From positions 62,001 through 126,000 of the forward strand of contig NW_025813758.1 of the NCBI RefSeq assembly GCF_021917145.1: a DNA stretch of 64,000 nt, read 5' to 3'. The position numbers were made by a program, and so were the translations under genes. The stretch's first letter is position 1; each line of letters begins with the position of its first letter. This document shows, one piece after another, positions 22,925-34,764 of this stretch. The notes under the pieces were generated by a model. It saw only the letters and a list, made by a program, of their open reading frames with translations, was not told where the DNA came from and did no database searches. The DNA is from Hypomesus transpacificus (taxonomy: Eukaryota; Chordata; Actinopteri; Osmeriformes; Osmeridae).

Positions 22925-25900
22925 CAGTGTTGCCAACTCTTCAGTGAGGAAAGTCGCTATTGGCTGTTCTAAAAGTCGCTAGAAGTCGCTAGATGACGTC
23001 ATCGCCTAATTTGCATACCCGGAAGTAAAAATCCCATTCATTTTCTCCATAGCCATAGCGGATTATTATCATGGACCTATTCTAAGAGATTATTAGCCCT
23101 AATTTCATCACCATCTAAGGGAGACTTATATGACTTGATACAAGGTACTGTACATGACACAAGTTTGCATGGTATCAACCTCGTTTTAAGAAAAACATAG
23201 TTTATTGGCGATCTCTGGAAGAAGAACTACACTACCCATGATCCTTGAGCGTCTTCACCGACGTCTCTGATTGGTGGAGCACGGCGTCGTGACGTCATCA
23301 CTGAAACGTTTCCCGCTCGCGCGAAAAGTGAGCAAGAGAACAATGAGGTAAGAACCTTAGAAGAAACGCCATGGACATGGACTGTGCAAGACAGGTAAGA
23401 ACAGCTCAAATATGTTTAGAAATACAATTAATAATTCCAACCCTCCTCCTTTATCCGGGCTTGGGACCGGCAAAAGTGACCAAAAAGGAACACTTTGGCA
23501 GAGTTACTTAGGTTTTTATTTTATTTTTTATATATATTTTTTTTAATTAAGTTTGTTTTTTAACTTTATGGTCCGCGTAGGAGCCTACAACAGGTAACAT
23601 TTAAACATGAACACTTTTAAACATAACATGTGTTGTGTACAATATATATTAACAATTTAAATTGCCCACTCTGGCAGTTAGGCCTATTCAAGTTTTTATT
23701 TTTTTTAAGTTTTTTGTTTTTAATATGTTTTTTTTCTTCTTTAGTTTTGTTTTAACCTTATGGTCCACTTAGGAGCCTAAAACAAGTCACAGTTATATAT
23801 GAACATTTTTAACTAACACTTTTTTGGGGATGATGTTAACTAGTCTTGCTCTAATTGCAGGTGTGGAGGGAGGTCTGAAGCCAAAAACACAGACAGGCTG
23901 TGCTAGCTCACAGAACCAGTGACTCTTCATCGTCACTCAGGCTCTCCACTGCAGGTTCAGCTGAAGGAGCTGCCTTGAATGAATAAGCAGGTGAGGTTCC
24001 AAACAGTTTCAGAATGTGATCAGGCAGCTGGTGCTCAAAGCAAGCCTCACCTGACAGCTTTAATCCATATCTGATGTATAGGATGGAGTTCAGGGTTTGC
24101 AAGGACATCCTGTTCCTGAGTTTGGTCTTCACCACACTCATCTGGCTGAACACTCTCAACTTCAGCATTTGAGTGTGGCAAAGACAACACAGCCACAGCA
24201 GCCATGGCGAGTTCCTGGAATGGATTGAGACCAGCTGCGTCCCTGAACCTCCAAATCTCACTCCAGAAGCTCAGCGTGTTCTTTTTCTCAGTCCAGACAC
24301 TGAGGTGGATGGTACGCCATTGCTGGACAATCTTGTCTATTGCTTCAGGTGAGAAGCCAAGGAGCTTTGCAAATGTGACCGTTTCTGCTGGGCTCTTATT
24401 GTGCTTCAGAGTTTCCTGTACATTGAAAACTGACATGTGTTTCAATGTCTCCATGTTCTCAGGCAGTCTCATCCTCAGCTCATTGGTGAGGGAGATAGTG
24501 AAGGCGACACACCGTTTTCTGACATTCTGCTCATCGTCAGGCGCAAGGTGGAGCTCAGCTGCCTTTGAATCAAAAAGGAAACCGAGGTATGGAACAGGAC
24601 TTATGTATCCATCGAGAGGCCCTTTCAAGACATCCACCTTTGCCAGTGGATTCAGGACCCTGCTGCTCACAGACTTAATGAGGCTCACCAAGCTGTCAAG
24701 TAGCTTGAGAGGATCGACCTGCTCTCCCTCAAACGCTTTCATGGCCAACTGTACCTCTCCCAGCACTGACTTCAGAAAGGTCAAGTATAGCACATTTTGA
24801 GGATCACTGTACATGGAGTATAACACCTCAGCCATGTAGCAGTGCTCACTCGACTTGGTGACCTCAAAATGCAGCTTGAGCTCCTCCCATTGGTCCAAAA
24901 TGCGTGAGACTGCGGGCTCAATAGAGAGCCAACGTGTGGCACACACCTTTGTGATCTGTAGTGGTTTCTCCCCACAGTTAATGGTCTCATAAATGGCCTT
25001 GTATGCCTCCCTGCGTTTGGGAGACACTGAAAACCATTTATATGTCTCCCTTACAAGGTACTCCACACTGCGTGGGATCGTCTCATTCGATGCATGGGTG
25101 ACAGCAAGCTGCAGGGAGTGACACACACAACGGATGAGGACCAGATCTTTAAGGCCATACTCATGTTTGAGCACTGCATGGACCCCATTATTTATCCCTG
25201 TCATTACAGAGGCATTGTCAGTCCCTATCCCAAGGAGCTTCTCTTTAACAAGAGAGCACTTTTCTAAAAAAGCCACCACAGCACGGGCAATAGAATGTGC
25301 ATCTCCTCCCTCCAGCTCAACAAGACCCAGAAATGTAGATACCACTGTCCCTTTAGTTTCACTAAAGTATCTGATGACAACACCCAGGTACTTAGACACA
25401 CTGATGTCTGTGGCCTCATCGAGGAGGAGGCTAAAATGATGCTCACCCACATCTGCCACCAACTTTTTCAAGAAGTAAGGTGCTAGGACACCATTGATCA
25501 TTTCAGTGCACTTAGTCCTGTGCATTCTGAAATGCGTAGCAGCAGCGGAGTCAGAAAAGGCTGACCTACATGCTTCCCCAATGTGGTCACATGCTAGGAG
25601 GGAACAGTGTTCAGCAATGGCTAATGCTATGGTAGCCTCAGCCTTTTTGGGGCTATCAATTTTGCCTACCATAAATGGCAGCGTTGTTTGTGCTGCTAAG
25701 TTATAAGGCTTTGCCTTTTGAATGTGTTTTAGGGTTGTACTGTGTTTCTTCACATCACTGATTTTAGCATAGAAATCCACTTTGCAGTAATGGCAGTATG
25801 CTCGTCCAATATCTCCAATAAATGGCTTTAACCATCACTTAAAAGCTGTGTTTGCCTCCCACTCCTTTCTGTATTTCTGCTGGTAAAGTTTAGACATGGT

Positions 25901-26423
25901 AAAGAAAGTTTGTGTCACAGAGGCACACACATACAGTGGATGAGGTGAGGTGAGTGAGTGACTGAGCCTGAGGCAGTGTGAGTCAAACTATATATAACAC
26001 AGTGATTTATTTAGTGCAGTGATTTTATTATTTTATTTAGACAAAGAAAATATACATTATCCCGCCCTGACTGTACGTCAGGGGGCGGGATCAGTCAGCG
26101 GCAGCTTGCTGGCCGGGACGCGGATTAATTTGCAGCTTGGATGCTGAGCCGTGAACGTCTCCTGTTAGCTCCTGCTAACCTGCTAACAGGAGACAGCTGG
26201 GAGGGACTTCTGCGCGAGGAATGAAGCCGCCTGTAAGTGCTTGGAAACGGGGAAGGGAGGGGCCGCGCAGGCACCCGCTGCTCGTTGTGAAGAGTCATAG
26301 CGATACGTGTTTTCACCTCAAAGTCGCCAATAACTCCAGAAAAGAAGCTAGATTTGTCGCTTGTCGCTTTTTTGAAAAAAAGTCGCCAAAGGGGTCTGAA
26401 AAGTCGCTAAGTTGGCAACGCTG
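22925..26423 (-). mobile_element. nearly complete hAT DNA transposon, 3.5 kb
   Basis: Ends are CAGTGTTGCCAACT and AGTTGGCAACGCTG (inverted). They are flanked by the exact 8-bp target duplication CCTCTTTG (22917-22924 and 26424-26431), the hAT signature. Subterminal AGTCGCT motifs occur at both ends. One long transposase reading frame fills the minus strand. The complete ends and exact duplication suggest a fairly recent insertion. Confidence 0.95.
23908..25897 (-). pseudogene. hAT transposase with one stop and one frameshift
   Basis: The likely start is the ATG at 25897. An in-frame TGA at 25837-25835 breaks it early; the frame then stays open to about 24155. A one-base deletion near 24155 shifts the C-terminus into the next frame, which runs on to 23908. 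A BED-type zinc finger (YCHYC then HSTTLKH) comes first. The RNase H-like core follows, with LLLDEATDIS and GTDNASVMTG (catalytic Asp region), RCVCHSLQLAV and VCATRWLSIEPA. The hAT dimerisation end (NAEVE then VFSQMSVVKTKLRNRM) spans the frameshift. The protein would cut and join the element's ends. With two lesions, this copy is inactive. Confidence 0.88.
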
Positions 26424-26431
26424 CCTCTTTG

Positions 26432-27090
26432 ACGCGGGTGTCCTTTTACATACCCGAGGAGTGAGTTTCGCGCTTCTCACTCCGTTACAGTATGACATTA
26501 AGATTGTTGTTGAGGAATCGGGAAGTTACTATTGCACTGTGGTATAGTATGTTCATCATAGCCTACATTATTGTTATTGAGATTGTTGCGCTGTGCTTAA
26601 GCTATTGAGACTTTGTTTACACTGTCGTACAGTATTTGGTTTGTTCACCGCGCCTGGTAGCTGATGTGGATACTTGCGATGTAGCTGGTCAATCCGCCCA
26701 TTCCTTGACTGACCACGGAAATTCTGTTATGATCCGAGGTGTTCTGCAGCAGCCTACGTTCGTATGCTACATTCGTACATTAGGTAGCTTTGGGCAAAAA
26801 CGTTAGGTAAATATTAAACAGGCACATATCGAATCATTACAATGACAAAACAAGTATCCCATGTCAACTCAGCAATCGGTGCCTATTCAACAGTGGTCCG
26901 TAATCTTGAATCATATTAGGAAAAAATAATCAAAGCGAATGGCGTTCAAAAAAGGTGGCGTCGGGAAATACCAGTATACGCTTTTGGCTGTGAAGAAGAG
27001 TAGAATAACCTGTCCACAAAGGTTAAATTGGTTCATATCTATTACAAGCAGAAAATTAAATACATGTGATGGATTTCTCGCTTATAGACC
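26432..27090. other. no gene recognised
   Basis: Unassigned sequence between the hAT element and the H2B 3' end. No coding signal. Confidence 0.4.
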
Positions 27091-27097
27091 AGTGGGT

Positions 27098-27113
27098 GGC
27101 TCTTAAAAGAGCC
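27098..27113 (-). terminator. histone 3' stem-loop of H2B
   Basis: On the minus strand GGCTCTTTTAAGAGCC lies 28 nt after the H2B stop. It has the perfect 6-bp stem and 4-nt loop of replication-dependent histone mRNAs and is bound by SLBP. A purine-rich GCGAGAAATCC follows as a possible U7-binding histone downstream element. Confidence 0.95.
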
Positions 27114-27141
27114 TTTGGGGTGAATTTGAAGGAGAGCCCGT

Positions 27142-27546
<405 letters not shown>

Positions 27547-27573
27547 TTATACTGGTAGCAGTTGGTTACCCGG

Positions 27574-27583
27574 GTTATATAAC
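27574..27583 (-). promoter_or_regulatory. TATA box of H2B
   Basis: TTATATAA, read on the minus strand, lies about 60 bp before the H2B ATG, as usual for histone genes with short 5' UTRs. Confidence 0.65.
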
Positions 27584-27889
27584 GGGAGACATGCTAATTT
27601 TGAGGTACGCCTCCTGCTTGTCGCTGCACCCAGCTGGGATGTGACTTTCGTGAGGTATATTGAAATCTACTGCGCGTGCGTGGGATTTACCGATTGCCCC
27701 CTTCTCTTTCAGTAATCATAAACTGACAGTTATGATAACTGAAAGGAAATATTAGAAACCTTTTTACACTGAAAAATCCTAATTTTCATCAATCGTTAAT
27801 GTCACAGTGGAAATGTTTGCTGTATGCTTGGCGGGGATATGGGCTAATATAGGGGTATAATAGGGGTATACTCCCTATTAAGCCCCATT

Positions 27890-28665
27890 GTACCGAATTC
27901 TGTTGCAGTTCCACCAGAGTTCCACCGGGAGTGATCACGGTAGAGTGCAAAATGAATGGGAGTCTATGGAGCTAAACGGCTAAATTTGTCTCTTTCGCCT
28001 GATTGTCGTTGATAAATCTTAGATTTGATTATAGTTTTTGCATGTTCAACATGGATTTCAGGTCAAAAGTTGACTGAACGAGTACTTATGTCCTTTCGAT
28101 TTCTTACGGGGTAAGTCGTTGTTGCCCATAACACACTAGCATTCTGCTAACGAATGTTGATTGGTTAGTGAAGGACTGACTACGACCAGAGATCCCGCTT
28201 AATGGCATCCGAAGCAGAACCAGAATGTCAGAGCATTAGCAACATTAGCAACAACATTAGCAAGCCAAAACTCTTTCTAGCATGTGTTTTGACAGGGAGA
28301 GCCTAACCTGTCAGCTGTGTTGTCGATGCCTCGAGAGTACAGTGGAAGTAACCAGAGCTTGCCGTCAAGCAGTAGCTCTGGTCGTATGATGTGTATGACG
28401 TCAATGCCATTTTCAAAGGCTTTTTAGAACAGAAAAGCGACTTTAAAAAAGATCTAACACCCAGTGGTGTGTTTTTCTTGCCTCCCCTGTCGAATTCAGA
28501 ATTCAAATTACTAGACAAAAAATTATATCCTGAGAAAAGTGGATTTTGAGGGGTATAGCTCCATAGACCTCCATTCATTCTGCACTCGACCGTTAGCGCC
28601 CTTATATGGAATTTGAGTGGAACTGCAACCAGTTCAGAACCCGGAAGTTTCCCGAGAGTGGGAGT
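27890..28665. mobile_element. non-autonomous TIR element between H2B and H4
   Basis: Long imperfect terminal inverted repeats: left GTTGCAGTTCCACC (about 27902), then ACGGTAGAGTGCAAAATGAA and GGGAGTCTATGGAGCT (about 27939-27973). The right side holds AGCTCCATAGACCTCCATTC and ATTCTGCACTCGACCGT, then GTGGAACTGCAAC (28555-28630). The middle has no transposase. Exact ends and target duplication were not resolved. Confidence 0.65.
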
Positions 28666-28830
28666 TCTCTCTTTATTAGACATTATCTGGTAAAACTCAA
28701 AACTAGGAAGTTGCGCCGAACTCCCTGAGCAGTTTACCGCGTAGTTTAACCAGAAACACGTGGTTAATAACGTCAGAACCTTCGTTTGGTTGCAGCTCCG
28801 CGGAAACCCCCCATGCATCCAGCTCTTAGT

Positions 28831-28912
28831 CAATAGGTGGTGTTCAACTTCATGCAGCGCCGGCGTCGCCTGCAGCCGGCTGTTGGCGCTGCGTGAAGTC
28901 GAACACCTATTG
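28831..28912. mobile_element. 82-bp hairpin (MITE-like palindrome)
   Basis: CAATAGGTGGTGTTCAACTT at the left mirrors AAGTCGAACACCTATTG at the right. CATGCAGCGCC and GGCGCTGCGTG form the inner stem around a GC-rich loop. The stem is about 31 bp with a few mismatches. It may be a miniature inverted-repeat element or a structured RNA. Confidence 0.7.
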
Positions 28913-28954
28913 TTATCTACGAGAATTCTAATAAAGCATTAATTGAGCAGATGC

Positions 28955-29030
28955 TGGTATCTAAAGTGACGCACAGAGGGATTTGAACCAGGTACATCCC
29001 GGTCAAACGCTCTCCCCGTCCGGCTAATAG
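28955..29030 (-). other. tRNA-like B-box scrap
   Basis: The minus strand has CTGGTTCAAATCCCTCTG, a B-box-like arm, after GGCTCTATTAGCCGG. No complete cloverleaf is seen. Probably a SINE or tRNA pseudogene fragment. Confidence 0.3.
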
Positions 29031-29381
29031 AGCCCATTTATAGATGCTATAGCCCAAACAGCCTACACACAGTTGAAGCCTGATTAAGTAACCTTTACAA
29101 TACCATTGTTCGGATACGCCCTGTCCACCGAAATACAAATTGAACGTAGTATTGGTGCTTGATTAGACTACAATGGGCAAGTAGCCTACAGACTGTTAAA
29201 TGTTAAAATTAAGTTTTAATGCGCCAAACATTGAGGATCAAACTAAGCTACTCAACCCAGTGTTATTTCTTGTACTTTCTTCGCCGATAATATATTTTAA
29301 AATAATTCTACTGCCTGAAATCTAACAATTTTTAACACCCACAATTTTGGAAACAGAGTCTCTGATTTGTAACATCTGGGT

Positions 29382-29397
29382 GGCTCTTAAAAGAGCC
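29382..29397 (-). terminator. histone 3' stem-loop of H4
   Basis: GGCTCTTTTAAGAGCC on the minus strand, 37 nt after the H4 stop, is identical to the H2B and H3 stem-loops in this window. It is the SLBP-binding signal that replaces polyadenylation. Confidence 0.95.
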
Positions 29398-29434
29398 TTT
29401 GTGTTGAATTTCGGTTGATAGTCTTGAGGATATC

Positions 29435-29809
<375 letters not shown>

Positions 29810-29819
29810 TTATGTTCCG

Positions 29820-30240
29820 TAAGCGGACGTGAAGGAGGCCAGTTCTTTACTTGGAGGGCGTTGCAATGGGAGGGAACTTGAGTCAGAGAGGGAAAATATA
29901 TATATTTTACGTTTCATTCATTCAGCACATTTAAGTAGACATATTTGAACATAATACATACTTGTTTAAAAATCGTAACGATTTGAAATACAAAATTATA
30001 ATTAGTAAATGTTTCAAAGGAACTTCTTGGAATTGCGTCTTTTCTGTGACATTGTTTAATTGGTCTGTTGACTCACCCATCACAGTGTTGGTGTTGGATG
30101 AGTCATACATCTGTAGTCATATAATCAGTTGGATATTTTGTATTACAATGGTCCAAAATATTCCCATTAAATTAGATATTTTTTAAACACTGAAAATTAT
30201 GTCCACTCAATTACAATTTTCATATACATAGTTTGAATTT
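29820..30240. other. H4 upstream region, no gene
   Basis: Includes an ATATATATATT stretch at 29898-29908, which is too far from the H4 start to be a certain TATA box. The rest is AT-rich and unassigned. Confidence 0.4.
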
Positions 30241-30269
30241 TGAATCTTTGGATGAACCTTTTGGGATGT

Positions 30270-30480
30270 CAGCTCTTGTCTCTTTCTCATTCTCCACCAA
30301 CCAGACGTCTTCTCTCTCTGCTTCAGACACCTCCACCAACCAGACGTCTTCTCTCTGCTTCAGGCACCTCCGCCAACTAGACGTCTTCTCTCTGCTTTAG
30401 GCCCATCCACCAACCAGACGCTTGATTGGCCGTCACTATTGGTTCTTTTACACTCTTGTGAAACTCCTTTGACCGTAAAA
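30270..30480 (-). pseudogene. relic of a TCR-gamma-type constant exon
   Basis: The minus strand carries about three tandem copies of a piece of the C-domain exon seen intact at 35051-35368 (plus-strand CTTCTCTCTGCTTCAGGCAC then CTCCACCAACC). It then has the exon's 5' start (GATTGGCCGTCACTATTGGT). The middle of the domain is gone, so it cannot encode a fold. It shows that the receptor locus once extended towards the histone genes. Confidence 0.6.
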
Positions 30481-30534
30481 GTTGAATAGCCTACTGCTCA
30501 GTGCCTGTGCAGCTGTCAGTCTTTTAGTCCATAA

Positions 30535-31387
30535 TAGAGGGTTTTCACCAACGTCATGTTCTGCGTGGTAACCCGGATGCGCGGCCATATTGGAGGCACT
30601 CGGTGTAAACAACTGAACGGAGTACAACCAAAGAACGTATATTCTACACTCTTTGGTACAACTGTTGCCATGTCTAAACGACCGAAATGGTCATCAAAAT
30701 GCGTCCAAGATCCAAAGGCATATAGGGAAGGACTTGGACAACAAGAAATGGGTCGATATTTTGAGAAATTACGATATAATGGCGGTGCAGATCCCTACCA
30801 GTTAGCTCCCTCTACTTGGATCCGTGACGACCCGGTGAGCCTTCAGTTGGATATCCCGATATTGTTAATTACCTGTTTTGTTCGCCAAACCCATACACAT
30901 GCACTAGCCTAGTTTGATATGAATTATATTATGTCAATGTCAGCTTTACAGTAAAATAAGCGCACAGTAAAAACAATAAAAGCAGTCAATGTTTTTACTA
31001 TTTACTATAAAAAATATTATAATTACAATAGAAAATGTGTTTTGAGCCGCTGAAATAAACATTTCACAATACCCGACAAAAAATGTGCCTATGTTGTCCA
31101 GATTTTTCCCTCGTAGATTTTGGTTGAGCTTTGCAACCACAAGCGCCTCCTTTCTTCTGACAATCTCTGGCATTCCTTTCCCTGGTTTTTAATACCTTTT
31201 GGAAGTCGATAATATACCAAATGTTTTTTACGATCTGTCCTATTTGTTCAACCTGAAACACGGCAATAATTCACAATTTTCCTTGACGACGTTTGGGATA
31301 TACTTCAGTGCCAGTGCTTTGTTGTGATGCGGAGTGCCTCCAAGATGTCGACTTCCGGTCTGATGACGCGTCGGTGAAAACCCTCTA
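30535..31387 (+). mobile_element. TIR element with a first-exon-like ORF
   Basis: Ends are TAGAGGGTTTTCACC and GGTGAAAACCCTCTA (inverted), with subterminal similarity (GGAGGCACT and AGTGCCTCC). It carries the ORF described at 30670. It abuts the fold-back element that starts at 31388. The superfamily is not determined. Confidence 0.65.
30670..30912 (+). pseudogene. 5' fragment of a transposon-type protein (YqaJ/SWIM-like family?)
   Basis: From an ATG at 30670 the frame reads MSKRPKWSSKCVQDPKAYRE and then RYFEKLRYNGGADPYQL, ending APSTWIRDDP. This resembles the N-terminus of large uncharacterised fish proteins that, from memory, later carry SWIM zinc-finger and YqaJ-type nuclease domains. After DDP the expected continuation (PSVGYPDIVNYL) lies in another frame, so a frameshift breaks it. 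No later domain is present. The family assignment is a recollection, not proven here. Confidence 0.4.
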
Positions 31388-32716
31388 TATCTATGGAGGA
31401 TTATAGGGGCCAAAAGTAAATAAATAAATACTTGGATAAATAAATAATTATATAACACAAAGCTTAAATAAATGACACAAAATGTATAAATGTTACATGT
31501 ATTTGTGTGTATATATATATATATGTTTACGTTTTCATGTGTTTACATTTATTCATTTATACTTACATTTATTCATTTATACTTACATTTATTTATTTAT
31601 ACTTACATTTACTTATTTATACTTACATTTATCCACGGTGAAACTTCCTGCAGCAAAACAAATCTGTCGTCCCCCCGTCATCAAGTCAGGGGGCGGGTCA
31701 AAGCCTTTGATTGGTGGTTCAACTTGAATCGACTGCTTTTGACTATTCCAAGGTGGCAGCACCTTGTGCGGATTCAATGAATGAAATATTGAATGCTACA
31801 GTGGTCGAAATGTTGGCGGAAGCTGAAGAGATGGAGGCACCTGCCAGTTCACTTTTTTTTTACATCATATTGAGAGCTTCGCTGAAATTATAGGAATGAT
31901 ATTGGCCCTAACTGACACAGACATCAATGAAAATGTGTTCACGATCCTCAGCGAGATGATACAGCATAGGGGTGGGCATATCGATCTTAAGACCGACAGT
32001 GGCCAGGTTGGGAAACCCGGCAACTATCGATACCAACGTTGGTATCAATAGCCTGATTCATAGCGTGATAAGATCGATACTTAAGTTTCATTCCACACTG
32101 AGTACACAACTCCCTTTACATCATAGTGGTTGTGCAAACACCGTCTAACTTCGCTCAAACTCACTTTGCCCCTCCACTGCTTTTCTAAGCCCAAAGTATC
32201 GGTATTGGCAATACTGGCCCTGTATTTACTCCTTGGTATCGGATCTATACCACATCGTGCAGTGTCGCACACCCCTAGCAGCTGTAGAGTGAGGCGATAG
32301 AGGATCCCTCTAGCTTGAAGAGAGCTTGATCGACTGGTTGAGCCTGCCTGGTGTGTAATACTGTTCATTCACCAATCAGAGGCTTTGACCCGCCCCCTGA
32401 CTTGGTGACGAGGGGACGACAGATTTATTTTGCTGCAGGAAGTTTCACCATGGATAAATGTAAGTATAAATACATGAATGTAAGTATAAATAAATAAATG
32501 TAAGTATAAATAAATAAATGTAAGTATAAATGAATAAATGTAAGTATAAATGAATAAATGTAAACACATGAAAACGTAAACATATATATATATACACACA
32601 AATACATGTAACATTTATATATTTTGTGTCATTTATTTAAGCTTTGTGTTATATAATTATTTATTTATCCAAGTATTTATTTATTTAGTTTTGGCCCCTA
32701 TAATCCTCCATATATA
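31388..32716. mobile_element. 1.3-kb fold-back element with nested MITE
   Basis: Inverted arms at 31388 to about 31715 and about 32365-32716 share TATGGAGGATTATAGGGGCC, AAACTTCCTGCAGCA and GGGGGCGGGTCAAAGCCT. Each arm has four to five copies of a TGTAAGTATAAATAAATAAA unit. At about 31967-32277 a second element begins TAGGGGTGGGC and ends GCACACCCCTA, with CGATACC motifs typical of hAT-derived MITEs. No transposase is present. Confidence 0.75.
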
Positions 32717-33792
32717 TCAAGCTCAGTAGTTTAGAAAATATCTGGCATTGTATTAACAGATGTAGCCTAATACTATGTGGTTAACAAGTCAATTCACTTG
32801 AACAAAGAAATGTAAATTATGAAACTGCTACTGGGCCCTTAGATAGCTACCTAGTATGCTGGTTAAGTTAAAATGGGGAGATTTGTATGTGATTTTAGGT
32901 GAGTGGTGGATGCCCAGTTATAACCTATACATGTTGACCAGAATACAGCTCTTTATTTATGTCCTAAGTGTATTTCCTGTTATCTGTTGCCATTGTTATG
33001 TTACTGTCACTGGTGGGCCATTGTAGTGTGTGTTCTTGTTCCTGACATAGAACACAGACCTCACAACAATTCCTCTTTGTGAGCCACTAGAGAGTGCTGT
33101 TGAGGTTAAATAAGATCTTTCTAAACTAAGTATCCAACCAGCACATTTGTCAGTCTGTATCTTGTGTCAATACAAGATATCTCTTTGTGGAAAATAACAA
33201 AGATTGTTTTTCAACATACTTATTCTTACTTTGAGATAATATTCATACATTGTCTAGTGTCTGCTTAGGGTGTTTTTCCCATTGACATATATGTCTATGG
33301 TTTTTCCTATGTATTCACCACAGACAACACCTGCAGCCAACAGTTAGATTTCTGATAGAACAAGTAATTTTATTAAAGGTATGTAACAAGGCAATAAGGT
33401 TTTGACTAGATTTGTTGTTTGTGTAATTTAGATCATCTCAAATCATACAGTCTGTTCTAATATCACATGAACTAAAACACACATGTTTTTTTTATTTTTT
33501 ACTATGTTATTGTAAACTTTATTTCCCTAATTTTTCTGTTGCTAAGATTTCATGGAAGAATTCCTAAAACTTGTTTTCCTGCTAATTATTTCTGTTATTT
33601 TCCCCCTGTGTTATTTTACTTTGAGACAGACTTTATTGTTGTATTAGCATTTGTACGTGGACTCCAGCTTCCCTGCTGCAGTGTTAATAATGACCCATCT
33701 GTCTGTGAAGGGAAACTCGCCTTGGAAAGATCATGTTCCCTATGACAGGGAATGCATGTTCCACTTGTTCACTTATGCTTTGTCATATCATA

Positions 33793-33995
33793 GGGAGTCA
33801 GATGGCTGAGCTGTGACGGAGTCGGGCTAGTAATCAGAAGGTTACCGGATCGATTCCCCGCCATGCCAAATTACGTTGTGTCCTTGGGCAAGCACGTTGT
33901 GTCCTTGGGCAAGGCACTTCAACTTACTTGCCTCGGGGGGAATATCCCTGTACTTACTGTAAGTCGCTCTGGATAAGAGCGTCTGCTAAATGTAA
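33793..33995 (+). mobile_element. tRNA-headed SINE
   Basis: Plus strand: GGGAGTCAGATGGCTGAGCT (A-box region), GGATCGATTCC (B-box), TTGGGCAAGGCACTTCAA, and tail CGCTCTGGATAAGAGCG then TCTGCTAAATG. It includes an internal 22-bp duplication around CACGTTGTGTCCTTGGGCAA. It is inserted downstream of C1, in transcript orientation. Confidence 0.88.
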
Positions 33996-34764
33996 AATGT
34001 ACATATCTTTACACCTCTTGGCTACTGAATCTTCAAAGCAGAATCATTTTAAAGAGATACTTTTATATTTTTAATGGTAATGTTTTGGGATTTGTAAACA
34101 CACCTTTACGGTTGTGACTGTTGAGAAAATAAATTCACGTAAGAAATTAAGGGAAGATCATAGTGTATGTGAACAATGTTATCTTTCCAAGTGCATGGAA
34201 CTGTGGCTTATACAGTATCTCTGAGGCTTGATTACTTGAAATCGATGTGTAGTTATGCTGCAACTCGTTTTTTCACAGTAAAAAACATACTTTTCTTCAC
34301 CAGGAAACCCGACACACTAACCACATTTCACAACTATAATAATTCCACCTGGGTCAGAGTACAGATGAACATCTGTGTCAAAAGGTTGTTTAAGAACACA
34401 GCAGACGCTGTTGAATGAATACACAGCTTTACCATGCCTTGACACAGACACATCATTATATTTCTCCTAAAGCAACGTAAGGGACGTACAGATAAATGTG
34501 ATGGTGATCATGAATTCCATACCCTTTTTTGTAAGATTAATTAAGAAACAAAAGCATATGAAATGTACTGGTAAGTTTTTTTAGGTAGTATTCAAAGGTA
34601 GTATTCAAACATGTTTTTATTTTTTACTAACAATGAAATAAAAGTCAATAGCAGTTACATCAATCCATCTGGGCATTATTATTACGTGAAAAATATATTA
34701 AAATACAGACATACAAAAATAAAAATGTATTGATAAACAGTTTACAACGGTATTGTAAACTTAC

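Larger units (their letters stand above)
30495..32920 (-). pseudogene. V-segment flank relic split by two transposons
   Basis: 30495-30534 and 32717-32920 together match 40605-40830, a stretch with decayed V text (CTGCTCAGTGCCTATGCAGC) and shared flank (GTTAACAAGTCAATTCAC, GAAACTGCTACTG). In 40605-40830 the two parts are contiguous, so 30535-32716 is inserted sequence. No function remains. Confidence 0.55.

Noticed and set aside
24204-24800. 198-residue plus-strand ORF
   Set aside because: Antisense of the hAT transposase. The minus-strand frame has the conserved motifs.
26490-26550. ESGSYYCTVV resembling the end of an Ig V domain next to CACTGTG
   Set aside because: Only about ten residues match. 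There is no upstream V domain, the heptamer is in the wrong form for a V, and it lies beside a transposon end.
28955-29030. Functional tRNA gene
   Set aside because: A B-box-like arm is present but no complete cloverleaf, anticodon arm or terminator could be built.
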